DNA from: Thecamonas trahens ATCC 50062
Lineage: Eukaryota; Apusozoa; Apusomonadida; Apusomonadidae
DNA: 64,000 nt
Assembly (NCBI RefSeq): GCF_000142905.1
Contig: NW_013657644.1
Span: 115,697-179,696, forward strand
Direction of reading: 5' to 3'
Shown here piece by piece: positions 1 to 9,118 of this stretch; the stretch's first letter is position 1, and every line of letters starts with the position of its first letter. The notes under the pieces are model-generated. The model was not told the DNA's origin, made no database searches, and saw only the letters and a list, made by a program, of their open reading frames with translations. Both the position numbers and the translations under genes were made by a program.

Positions 1-89
1 CCCCCATCTCCATCCCTGGCCACATCCACACCGCCATCACCCACACCCCCACGCCCTCTATCTCGTAGAGTGATGATGGTCAGCCCTAG

Positions 90-188
90 TCACCCCCCCA
101 CACACACAACCACACAACCACACACACACACACACCACACACACCGCCACCCCTCCTCCCCCCCCCACCCACCACCACCACCACCACC
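90..188 (+). repeat. C/A-only leader before RPP40
   Basis: About 100 bases made almost only of C and A (CA, CCA and C runs) run directly into the ATG at 189. Similar G-free leaders precede several other genes here, so this is probably the 5' UTR and core promoter region of the RPP40 gene. No TATA box is evident. Confidence 0.5.
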
Positions 189-1430
189 ATGGCCACCTCG
201 CACCAGTCCCGCAGCAGCGTGTGCGGACACCGGGTGAGCGAGGCAGGAGCCACGGGTGCGAGCGTCCTGCGCGGCGCACTGGACGACGCCAAGCAGGCCA
301 CCGTCCTGGCCCGGACCGTACTCCGGCACGGGTACAACCACAAGACCATCTTCCTCATCCCCCACATGACGCCAGTCTCGCCTGCCGCAGACGAGGCCTT
401 GGTGGATCTCTTGGCCCACATCAGTCCGGTCTCGTACCTCTCGGCTGCGGCGCTTCCGCTGGCTGCTCTGCTCGACGAGGCGGCGGGGGCGGCCCTGGCG
501 GCGGCACAGGCCACTGTGCTCTCCGATGGGCGGCTGGACGGCCGTGGCGTGGTCGGCATCACCGGTGGCAGCCGCATGGTCATCCATCTCAGCCATGGTC
601 CGTACACCTCGCTCGGCATCGAGGGGAGCAAAGCCAAGTTCCCGGCCCGGGTCGGGGCTCGGGCGGCAAAGACGCGCCGCATCGTCGTTGACTCGCGCAG
701 CAGCCCGCCCAAGGCCCTAGCCCGTGCCCGCGCCATGCTCGCCCGGCCTAACGTTGCGCCTGTCCGCCTTCTTGCCACCGCCCGCTTCCGCCGCAAACAC
801 TCGGATCCGTCCGCCTGTCAGGCCGCCGACCTCGCTGCGGTTGCCGACGCCCTCGCCGCCGCTGCCGCCGACGCTGATGTCGCCGTCAAGACTGTCGAAC
901 CAGACTCGGTCCTTCTCCTCGCCGACCTAGCTCTAGGCCTGGATCCGGCGACCACACGCCTTCCCATTCTCGACCTCGCCGCGCCAGACCTCGCTCACGA
1001 GGTGGCCTGGGAGTGGCTCGCCGGCCTTGCCCTTGGCCTGCCGTTGGTTGTCGCGCCGGATTGTGTGCCGTCAGGCCGCTACCTCAACGAGTCGCCCGGC
1101 GCACCGGCCGACGCTGCGCTCCCGCCGCCCAGTGGTGCCGGAGCGTGGGACGTGCGGCGCGTGAGCTTGGCCGGCCTCATCGACGCCGACTACCTCTGGG
1201 CCGCCATCTCGGCTGCCGGCGAGTGGATGCAATCGCCGGCGGCCGCCGCCGCGAGCGTCCCTTGGCTCGCTGTGGCGGTCATCGGCTTTGAGGACGCGCC
1301 GACGTCGTGGGGCAAGTGCGAGCACGGGGTTCAGACCTCGGGCGAGAACCACTACACGGTTGTCATCTTTCCGGACGGCGGCTACACAGTGTACACCGGG
1401 CTCGGCGACGCTGACACGTTCACCCGCTGA
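189..1430 (+). CDS. RPP40: Ribonuclease P/MRP protein subunit p40 (RPP40)
   Basis: Single-exon gene, 413 aa. RPP40 is a protein subunit of nuclear RNase P and RNase MRP, which process tRNA 5' ends and rRNA. The recognisable part is the C-terminus, about residues 358-395: a GFEDAPTSW block, then EHG, then SGENHY and VVIFPDG. This matches the order GF-DSPVSW, EHG, GGENLYNFVIF at the end of human RPP40. The rest is alanine-rich and diverged, as is usual for this subunit. The ATG follows a C/A-only leader, which supports the start. Its 3' neighbour is convergent, with 98 bp between stops. Identification rests on the C-terminal block, so a wider family member is possible but unlikely. Confidence 0.8.
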   Translation: MATSHQSRSSVCGHRVSEAGATGASVLRGALDDAKQATVLARTVLRHGYNHKTIFLIPHMTPVSPAADEALVDLLAHISPVSYLSAAALPLAALLDEAAGAALAAAQATVLSDGRLDGRGVVGITGGSRMVIHLSHGPYTSLGIEGSKAKFPARVGARAAKTRRIVVDSRSSPPKALARARAMLARPNVAPVRLLATARFRRKHSDPSACQAADLAAVADALAAAAADADVAVKTVEPDSVLLLADLALGLDPATTRLPILDLAAPDLAHEVAWEWLAGLALGLPLVVAPDCVPSGRYLNESPGAPADAALPPPSGAGAWDVRRVSLAGLIDADYLWAAISAAGEWMQSPAAAAASVPWLAVAVIGFEDAPTSWGKCEHGVQTSGENHYTVVIFPDGGYTVYTGLGDADTFTR

Positions 1431-1528
1431 CGGCGCGGCCGAACCCTCTCCACCATCAATGAAGTGCATGCAGACAAGACTGATCTGACCGCGGCTGCGC
1501 GGCGTGGCGAAAGTGTGATGTGCAATTA

Positions 1529-3589
1529 TTATCGTTGTGAGAGAGAAGGAGGTGCCCGCGAGGGCGTCGATGGCGAGCTCCGCGAGGAGGCGAGCTCCTT
1601 GAACGGCGACGACGAAGGGATGGTCGCGGCGGTGCCCGGGGAGCGGCCGAGTGTAGCGGCAGCCTGGCCAGCTGACGACTCGGAGCCAACTGAGAGGCGC
1701 ATGGCTGCGAGCGAGGGCGATGCCGAGCTCCGCTTGGCGCTTAGGGAGTGGAAGCCGGAAGGCGAGGCCCGAACAGTGGGCGGCGTCTGCGACGAGCTTC
1801 CGGCCATAATGTCAGCGGCATAGCCTGCGGCGTGCGCATTGACCACGTTGAGTAGGTCCGGCCGCGAGAGGCTCATGACACGGGTCAGCTGCGCCACCTC
1901 GTTGGACGATGCCAGCACAACCGGCGGCGTCCGCTTGAGCTCGAGCCGCATCGGCGCAGCCTCGAGCCCGCCCGGCTCGTCGCGGACCAGCGCCGGCGCA
2001 GATGAGAGTGACGGCAGGTCCGGCGAGACGAGCGGCCGTCGCTTTTTGCTTGGAGGACCGCCGGTCGAGCCGGTCGACGAGAGTGATGAGCCCGGCCGTG
2101 AGCTTGGCCGCGAGCCGGTCGGCGGCGACGACGTCGGTGGCAGCTCGATGTCGAGCCCGCGCTTGCGCGAGCGCTTGACCGCCATGCCCGGCGGCGATGC
2201 AAGACCGTCGAGATCGAGCCCGCTCGAGCCGCCGGACAACGCTGCGGCCTCGAGCGTGTCTGCCATGGACTCGGCCTCGCTCGGCGACGCCACAGAGTCG
2301 CCATCGCCCGAGAACGAGAACGAGTCCAGCGTCTCCATTGTCTCCAGCGGCGGCGGATTGGGCGCGCGCACGATCTTGCGCCGCAACGGCAGCGAGAGCA
2401 ACGGCGATGGTGCAGGGTCGGCGTCGCGGCCCTTGGCTTCGGTCCGGCCAGCGCCGCCACTCGCCACCTCGAGCGCTGGCAGCGCCGACGCCCGGCGCCG
2501 CAGCGATGGATTCTCGCCATCCTCACCCTCCGGCGGCGAGCGTGAGCTTGCCGTCCGTCCCGTGCTCGGCGCGTTGAGCGCCAGTAGCCGGAGCGCAGCC
2601 ACGGCGGCCGACGAGTCTGACTTGGCGCGGCCAACCGTGAGTCCGCTTGCGAGCTGGCTAGCTTTGCTCTTGCCTCGTGAGCTAGGCTTCGCCTTGCGCG
2701 CCGATGGCTTGATAAAGGTGGTGGGCGGCGGCGAGGTCGACGACGACTTGGAGTGCGAGATCGACTTGGACTTGCTCCGCGAGGCCGAGCCATGCTTGGT
2801 CTTGGATGGGCCGCCGGCCTTTTCGGCGGCAGAGGCAGCTGCAGCCGCAGCGCGCGCCGCGGCAGCCTTGGACACCTTGGGCTTCTTGGGCTTGACCCGG
2901 ATGAGGATGACGTCATCGCGGCCGCGCAGTGAGGCCAGAGTCGGAGTCTCCGTGTTTTGCTGCTCCTTGGTAGTCAGGCGAGCCTTGACCTGGTTGTTGT
3001 CGCGAGTCCGCCAGGCCTCACCGGCGTCGGCCTGCCATGTCCCCGAATCCAGCAGATTCTTACACAGATCGCACTGGCCTCGGCAGGTGTCAAAGTGGTG
3101 GTAGTGGATGGGAAAGGCCTTCTCGTGCCGCTCGACAGCCTGCTTTCGGTTGGCCGGCCGCGGCGACGACGAGTAGTACCCGCACCCCAGGTGGCGGCAC
3201 ATAAAGTCGTCGCGCCCGCCGCCGGTGGCGGACCACTCGCCGGCCTCGACCAGCGACTTACATCGGAGGCAAGTCTCGCTGTGCTGTGCAAAGTGCTCCG
3301 CGTGCTCCTTGAACCTTGCCTCGTGCCGGTGCATCAGCCGCTCGCCAAGATCGATCGGCACCACATGCTGGCATCCGTGGTGTGAGCAGATGTAGTACGC
3401 CACCCGCTTGCTGCCCGAGCTCCGCGGCCTGCCAGGCCCGCGCTTGCCCGATGGCGTCGGCAGTCCCGACTCGCTCAGCGGGCGGGCGCCAAGTGGCCTC
3501 GCCGCCGACCTACTCCGCGTGCTACTGCCGGGCTTCTTGGCCACCGGCTTCAACGGCAAACTGCCGTCGTCTTGTCCAGACGATGCCAT
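1529..3589 (-). CDS. AT-hook protein with two tandem Cys/His zinc-like modules
   Basis: 686 aa, no introns evident. I do not recognise the family. Near the N-terminus is an AT-hook core (KRGPGRPR, about residues 49-56), a minor-groove DNA-binding motif. Two related modules follow, at about residues 68-118 and 131-178. Each has C-x-H-x-G-C, then RHE..F..H..HF, then C-x2-C-K (first copy C68 to C110; second copy C131 to C176), which suggests zinc binding. The remaining about 480 residues are low-complexity Ser/Arg/Pro/Ala sequence. A nuclear chromatin or transcription role is inferred from the AT-hook. The ATG at 3589 was chosen because the frame upstream of it offers no other ATG. Confidence 0.6.
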   Translation of the reverse strand: MASSGQDDGSLPLKPVAKKPGSSTRSRSAARPLGARPLSESGLPTPSGKRGPGRPRSSGSKRVAYYICSHHGCQHVVPIDLGERLMHRHEARFKEHAEHFAQHSETCLRCKSLVEAGEWSATGGGRDDFMCRHLGCGYYSSSPRPANRKQAVERHEKAFPIHYHHFDTCRGQCDLCKNLLDSGTWQADAGEAWRTRDNNQVKARLTTKEQQNTETPTLASLRGRDDVILIRVKPKKPKVSKAAAARAAAAAASAAEKAGGPSKTKHGSASRSKSKSISHSKSSSTSPPPTTFIKPSARKAKPSSRGKSKASQLASGLTVGRAKSDSSAAVAALRLLALNAPSTGRTASSRSPPEGEDGENPSLRRRASALPALEVASGGAGRTEAKGRDADPAPSPLLSLPLRRKIVRAPNPPPLETMETLDSFSFSGDGDSVASPSEAESMADTLEAAALSGGSSGLDLDGLASPPGMAVKRSRKRGLDIELPPTSSPPTGSRPSSRPGSSLSSTGSTGGPPSKKRRPLVSPDLPSLSSAPALVRDEPGGLEAAPMRLELKRTPPVVLASSNEVAQLTRVMSLSRPDLLNVVNAHAAGYAADIMAGSSSQTPPTVRASPSGFHSLSAKRSSASPSLAAMRLSVGSESSAGQAAATLGRSPGTAATIPSSSPFKELASSRSSPSTPSRAPPSLSQR

Positions 3590-4740
3590 AACGTGGCTGC
3601 AGCCCTTGGCCTCTGAGCGCGTCGAAAGCAACGGTCAGTCACCGAGACTAGGCACTGCCGAAGAGCGCTTCGCGATGACGGTATTCAGACACAGGTACAG
3701 CAGCACCGGTGACTGAGAGCCTCTCCCTCTACTGATACAGCAAGCTGTTGTATGCAGAGGAAGTAGCGATGAGTGGGTGTACAAGTAGAGCACCAATGGT
3801 GTCACCGGTCACCCTCTGCCCCAGCCGTGCGACGAGCTGGTCTTGGTCGTTGGTCGTTAGTCCGTTACTCCGCAGCCTTCAAAATTTTAAACGGTTGTCA
3901 ACCGCCAAAAAGCCCAGAAAGACGGCGCCAAACAGATGAATGAACTCTCGCGCCAAACAGTATGGGGGGGGGGGGAGTTTGCCGTCAATTTTTTTCTCTC
4001 GGACGGCGGGTGGGGGGTGGGGGAAGGGGGGTGCGGGTGGTGAAGGCGGGGTGGAGGTAGAAAGTAGTGTGTTGTTGTGCGGAAGGAGAAAGGAGTGGGA
4101 GGTGGAGAGAGCGAGTGGAAGGGAGGTGGAGAGAGGGGAGAGGATGTAGATGAGGTGCAATCGATGGGTATGGAGTGGGTGGAGTGGCCTTGGTGCTTTT
4201 CTGCACTGCCTGCCTGGCTTGCCATCCCGAGACGAGCGAGGCGACACAGGATGTCCCAATCGCGCCTTCCGTGCCATGCAGCCCCCCACCCCGCCATCCT
4301 GTGCGAGAACAAATAGATGTGATACAGCATGAGTAAACAGAGGCAGGGGCTATTGCCTGGCGTGGGGATGTCGACCGGGAGGCGGCGTGTGTTTGTGACC
4401 TTGTCTGCAGGCTACTGCGGGCTGCTTTTGCCGCCGCCCACAGTCATCCCCTGTTCCTCGCACGCTCGCCCACACACGCGGCGGCGGTCGTGCCCAGGCC
4501 AGACCATTTCCCGAGCAGATTGCGGGCGATCAGAGCTGGAATGCAAGCGAACAGAGATAAGCCAGTTGAGATCGGCTGGATTGCAGCGATGGGCGGTGAC
4601 TCGGGATGAAAAGGGCGAGAGGGATGGATGGGCGGCTGGTGCCGCCTGCGCGGTAAGAGACGCCAGGACAACAGCTTTCCATGACCTCGTGCGTGGCAAA
4701 GCGGCTAACGATAAGGTCAGCTTGAGGGGGGAGGGGGGGC
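3590..4740. other. Intergenic, no supported gene
   Basis: About 1.15 kb between the zinc-module gene and the 183-bp array. It contains a 12-G tract (3964-3975) and a purine-rich stretch (about 4000-4145). Short open frames here are low-complexity translations of these tracts. No RNA gene was recognised. Confidence 0.6.
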
Positions 4741-5967
4741 TGTCTACATGCGCCCTACAGGTCAGTGTGGGTTTGGGCTTTCAGAAGTCAGCCGATGGCG
4801 CACTCGGGGTGGGTGCTGTGGCGGCGGGCGAGCCGAGCCATCTGCTGGGATCGCGCAACACTTGGCCGGGTCCGACTAGCGCAGGACAAGCAAGGAGCGG
4901 GGAGCGATGACGGGGGGTTACGCTGTCTACATGCGCCCTACAGGTCAGTGTGGGTTTGGGCTTTCAGAAGTCAGCCGATGGCGCACTCGGGGTGGGTGCT
5001 GTGGCGGCGGGCGAGCCGAGCCATCTGCTGGGATCGCGCAACACTTGGCCGGGTCCGACTAGCGCAGGACAAGCAAGGAGCGGGGAGCGATGACGGGGGG
5101 TTACGCTGTCTACATGCGCCCTACAGGTCAGTGTGGGTTTGGGCTTTCAGAAGTCAGCCGATGGCGCACTCGGGGTGGGTGCTGTGGCGGCGGGCGAGCC
5201 GAGCCATCTGCTGGGATCGCGCAACACTTGGCCGGGTCCGACTAGCGCAGGACAAGCAAGGAGCGGGGAGCGACGACGGGGGGTTACGCAACACGTCCCA
5301 ACAGCGCCGACTAGCACAGGACAAGCAAGGAGCGGGGAGCGATGACGGGGGGTTACGCTGTCTACATGCGCCCTACAGGTCAGTGTGGGTTTGGGCTTTC
5401 AGAAGTCAGCCGATGGCGCACTCGGGGTGGGTGCTGTGGCGGCGGGCGAGCCGAGCCATCTGCTGGGATCGCGCAACACTTGGCCGGGTCCGACTAGCGC
5501 AGGACAAGCAAGGAGCGGGGAGCGATGACGGGGGGTTACGCTGTCTACATGCGCCCTACAGGTCAGTGTGGGTTTGGGCTTTCAGAAGTCAGCCGATGGC
5601 GCACTCGGGGTGGGTGCTGTGGCGGCGGGCGAGCCGAGCCATCTGCTGGGATCGCGCAACACTTGGCCGGGTCCGACTAGCGCAGGACAAGCAAGGAGCG
5701 GGGAGCGACGACGGGGGGTTACGCTGTCTACATGCGCCCTACAGGTCAGTGTGGGTTTGGGCTTTCAGAAGTCAGCCGATGGCGCACTCGGGGTGGGTGC
5801 TGTGGCGGCGGGCGAGCCGAGCCATCTGCTGGGATCGCGCAACACTTGGCCGGGTCCGACTAGCGCAGGACAAGCAAGGAGCGGGGAGCGATGACGGGGG
5901 GTTACGCTGTCTACATGCGCCCTACAGGTCAGTGTGGGTTTGGGCTTCCAGCAGTCAGCCGATGGCG
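4741..5967. repeat. 183-bp tandem minisatellite, about 6.3 copies
   Basis: Copies begin at 4741, 4924, 5107, 5359, 5542, 5725 and 5908 (last one partial). Period is exactly 183 bp except between 5107 and 5359 (252 bp), where a diverged 69-bp partial unit is inserted at about 5290-5358. Copies are nearly identical, differing mainly at a GATGACG/GACGACG site. Because 183 and 69 are both multiples of three, one plus-strand frame stays open for 401 codons and encodes a 61-residue repeat. That protein has no recognisable domain. Near-identity indicates recent expansion or homogenisation. Confidence 0.9.
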
Positions 5968-6462
5968 TAATCGCGGTGGTGTGTCGAGCTCAACAGCCCA
6001 CCAATCGGAGCCGATCATGCGCTGCCCAACCTTCTCTCCCACCACAGACAGCCCCTTTTCCACATCCACAGCTCAGTCCAACCCCTCACCCCCACCCCCC
6101 ATCACCTCCTACATCACACTACCCCTTCTCTCCATCACCTCTCCACCTACCAACCCATCCACCCCGCTGAACTCTATCCATCGCGCCACCGGAACGCTAG
6201 CTGTGGCTCGAAATCGCAGACGGATGATCGCGCGAACCTCCTGCGCCTGCCCCAGCCCACTACAAGCACCCTCTCCCTGTGTCACGCCGCACCATGCCCA
6301 TCACACCGGCGATCTAGCCTTCCACATCCCCTCATGCACCTCTCCATCTTGGTCCAACTCTAGATCGGCACTGATACTCCCCTGGACCCTTCCGAGTCCA
6401 CCGCCCGGGCGCCGGCCAACGGACTCGGGCGCGGCCTGAGGGGGGCGCACACTCGTCGGCGC
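5968..6462. other. C-rich intergenic region upstream of CEP78
   Basis: Very C-rich and G-poor from about 6020 to 6180 (runs of CCCCACCC type), then mixed GC-rich sequence to the CEP78 start. It is probably promoter and leader. An unspliced or spliced upstream exon cannot be excluded. No other gene is supported. Confidence 0.4.
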
Positions 6463-8124
6463 ATGATGAAAAAGCGCGCGGAGCGCGGCGGGGGCGTAGC
6501 ATTTGGACGTGCGCTATGTGCTGCTGGTCAACTGGCTTTGCCTGGAGCCCCACTTCCGTCCAACGGGGTCTTTGCTGCCCTCCGTCCGCACGCCACCGTC
6601 ACCGTCACCGGCTCGACCCGGCTCCCGCCCGGCCACCGCGCTGCCCTCATCGCCACACTGCCCAAGCACCACGGCCTGACCGCCTTTCACTACGCTGGCG
6701 AGCACCGCCGGGTCGAGGCAGTGTCGGCGGCTCGCGCTGCAGCCTACGATGCACTGATGGAAAACCCGGATGCGACGTACGATCCTGACGTCGACTGGTG
6801 GCGAGCTCCGCCGCGGCGGAGCGTCGCTGATGGTGCTGCACGCCAAGGCGCGCCGCAAACGCGATCATTGCGCCGGACGCGGCATGGTGCGACTCGCAAT
6901 GCAAAGACTACCGCCTTTGAGCGCGCCCTAGTTGATGCGCTGCGAGTCCATGTCGCTGCCTCGCACAACCTTGTCCGCCTCTCGTTTGAGGGCACCAAGC
7001 TCGGGCCTGATGCACTGGCCAAACTGGCGGCGGGCATCACCGACAACCGTGGCTCACTCGAGAGGCTTTCGCTGGCAGCCACAGGGCTCACTGACGACGG
7101 TATGCTCAACTGGGTGGCGCCTGCGCTCGCGCGCTCGCCCTCAATCCGAGTCGTGGACCTCTCCGCGAACGCGCTTGGCGAGGCCGGCGCCAAGCGGCTC
7201 GGCCTCCTCCTTCACGCCCAGTCGCAGGCCCGGCATGCCCAGGTGTGGGAAACCTCGCTTCGCGACGAGCCGGGACTGCCAAGCTCTCACGCGCCGGGAA
7301 TCCTCAGGCTCACACTTGCGTTTAACCGGGTGACCGGCGTCGGTGCTGCCGCCCTCGCCGCTGGCCTCCGCGACGACCAGTGGTTCGAGCACCTCGACCT
7401 CCGCTATAACAGAGTGACCCAGATCGGCGTCGACGCCTTCAACTTGGTCGTGCCGTCGACGTGCCTGGCTGACCTTGCTCTCGATGGCAACGCACCAGAC
7501 CTTGATTGCCACACCGTCGATGCGCTAGCGGCCACGCTTGTCGACAACGCCACACGTGCCGAAGCCCGCCTGCAGCGCGCGCTCGCTGGGCCGCCTGCAT
7601 CCAGCCGCCCGCACTTTGATGCCTCGCCCACTCGCCAGCGTGATCCTGTCGTCGAGGCGCTCTTCTACGAGTCCTCACCGGCACCGGCACGGTCACCGCC
7701 GACTTCGCCGCGCCGCGCCGCACGCCCTCGCTCGTCGGCCGCAGCCCGTGCCCGCGCCACTGAGGCCCGCGCCGAGCGCAAGCGGGTCAAGGCTCTCGTC
7801 ACCTCGCTCCACCAGCGGCTTGACGACCAGGATCGCGAGCGTGCCGCCGAGCGTGCTCAGCTCGAGCAGACACAGCTGTTGGTTCGGAGTCTGGCGGCAA
7901 CCGGCGGCTTGCCGCGCCATCGACCGTCTGGCCAGTCGTCGGCGTCGTCGCCATACCTGCACTCAATCCGCTCATCGCTTGCTTCTGCTGATGCATCACT
8001 TCTCGCTAACCGCGAGCAAATGATGGATCTGCTCGAGTCGACCGTCGAGGGCTTCCACACCTTCCTCGACAATCTTGGGGCCGCACTTACCGAGGAGGCA
8101 AGCGATGCGCCACGCGGCTATTGA
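6463..8124 (+). CDS. CEP78: Centrosomal protein CEP78 homologue (leucine-rich repeat)
   Basis: 553 aa, single exon. CEP78 is a centriole/basal-body protein needed for normal cilia. Leucine-rich repeats span about residues 150-370 (for example LSLAATGLTDDG, VVDLSANALGEAG, LDLRYNRVTQIG). Diagnostic is the LLLHAQ...RHAQVWETSLRDEPG segment followed by an LTLAFNRVTGVGA repeat. It has the same arrangement as human CEP78 (RRHEETWAESLR, then LNCNTLIGDLGA). A coiled coil follows (about 430-475), and near the C-terminus VEGFHTFLDNLG corresponds to the human FQKFHAFLD motif. Its 3' end overlaps the opposite-strand CSTPP1-like gene by 38 bp. Confidence 0.8.
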   Translation: MMKKRAERGGGVAFGRALCAAGQLALPGAPLPSNGVFAALRPHATVTVTGSTRLPPGHRAALIATLPKHHGLTAFHYAGEHRRVEAVSAARAAAYDALMENPDATYDPDVDWWRAPPRRSVADGAARQGAPQTRSLRRTRHGATRNAKTTAFERALVDALRVHVAASHNLVRLSFEGTKLGPDALAKLAAGITDNRGSLERLSLAATGLTDDGMLNWVAPALARSPSIRVVDLSANALGEAGAKRLGLLLHAQSQARHAQVWETSLRDEPGLPSSHAPGILRLTLAFNRVTGVGAAALAAGLRDDQWFEHLDLRYNRVTQIGVDAFNLVVPSTCLADLALDGNAPDLDCHTVDALAATLVDNATRAEARLQRALAGPPASSRPHFDASPTRQRDPVVEALFYESSPAPARSPPTSPRRAARPRSSAAARARATEARAERKRVKALVTSLHQRLDDQDRERAAERAQLEQTQLLVRSLAATGGLPRHRPSGQSSASSPYLHSIRSSLASADASLLANREQMMDLLESTVEGFHTFLDNLGAALTEEASDAPRGY

Positions 8125-8634
8125 GCTCGGCTGCCAACAGCTGTGCAAAGCTGGCGACAGTCACTCCAGCTTCGACCTCACGATCTGATCGAGCCATCGC
8201 TGCCTCGACCACCTCCTGCGGCAGATCCGGAAACAGGCGGACCGTGAGCTCAAAGGCGTCTCCGCCCGAGAGAAGCATGCTCGCGTCCAGCCCTGCATAC
8301 GCCTCACGCCACGCACTCCCGGCGGACATTGCATTGTAGGCACACGCCGTGATAAACTCCATCGACCGCCCCAGCACATGCGTTCCAGAGTCTACGGCAT
8401 CAAAGCTGTCCGCGCCCAAGCGCCAGGATCATATGCCGCTGTGTGAGTCTATCGCCGCTCCCACGACCACGCCCTTGCTCGCCCACCCGCACCCGGTACA
8501 ACATACTACGCCGCCAGAAACGCAGCAGGCTTCTCCGGCAGGACCTCTGCGGCCAACGTCAGCGCATCGTTGAGAAAGACATCGATGCCATGCTCCGCTG
8601 CATGCCTCGCCACCACCACCACCACCACCGCCAT
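8087..8634 (-). CDS. CSTPP1: CSTPP1 (C11orf49)-like centriolar satellite protein, two exons
   Basis: Proposed exons 8634-8507 and 8405-8087, joined across a 101-nt intron (GTATGT...GGACAG), giving 148 aa. CSTPP1 regulates the tubulin polyglutamylase complex at centriolar satellites. The splice rebuilds FLAAYFDAVDSGTHVLG, which lines up with the EYFNSVCQGTHIL block of the human protein. Upstream ARHAAEHGIDVFLNDAL resembles its N-terminal QRH....EDAV segment, and FELTVRLFPDLPQEV resembles CLLQLLCPDFPLEL. The splice falls inside the Tyr codon in the correct phase. The protein is about half the human length (331 aa), so only the N-terminal domain is present or further exons are missed. A run of six valines after the start comes from a CCA repeat, so the true start is uncertain. 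Confidence 0.6.
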
Positions 8635-8639
8635 CGTGA

Positions 8640-9118
8640 GACCACATGCGACCATTCCCAGCCCAATCACCAGCATCACAAATCACCAGCATCGCACATC
8701 ACACATCCCCATCATCACCAGCATCACACATCACACATCCCCATCATCACCAGCACCACACATCACCAGCACCACACATCGAGCATCCCCATCTCCATCA
8801 GTCAGTCCCTCTATCCCTGTCCCCTCCCCTTCGCCCACTCCCCCCCACCCCCTCCCCCCAACCACCACCACTACCACCACTACCCACTCCCTCCCTTAGC
8901 CCATACCCAAATACTCTCCCATCCTACACCCACCTCACCCACACCCTCAATCCGCTCTGTACACTCAGACTCGAGTGTCCCTTACCCTCCCCCCCCCCCC
9001 CCTCCCGCCACACCCTTCCTCCCTCAACACTGTCCCTCGTCGCCTTGGCGCCACCACCACCACCACCACCACCACCACCACTCCTCTCCCCCCTCCCCCC
9101 CCCACCACACACACCAGT
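8640..9118. repeat. CATCAC/C-rich simple repeats, leader of the CK2-like kinase
   Basis: 8640-8800 is an irregular tandem array of CATCACCAG/CATCACACATCCC units. From 8810 to 9118 the strand is nearly G-free, with CCA and poly-C runs ending at the kinase ATG. No gene is supported; open frames through it are His/Pro/Ser low-complexity artefacts. Confidence 0.7.

Noticed and set aside
1839-3104. 421-codon plus-strand frame opposite the zinc-module gene
   Set aside because: It is the antisense shadow of a GC-rich, Ser/Arg-biased coding region; the minus strand has the conserved Cys/His modules.
4765-5970. 401-residue repetitive protein
   Set aside because: The frame exists only because the repeat length is a multiple of three; no domain, no leader and a second frame is partly open too. 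Kept as a finding, not a gene.
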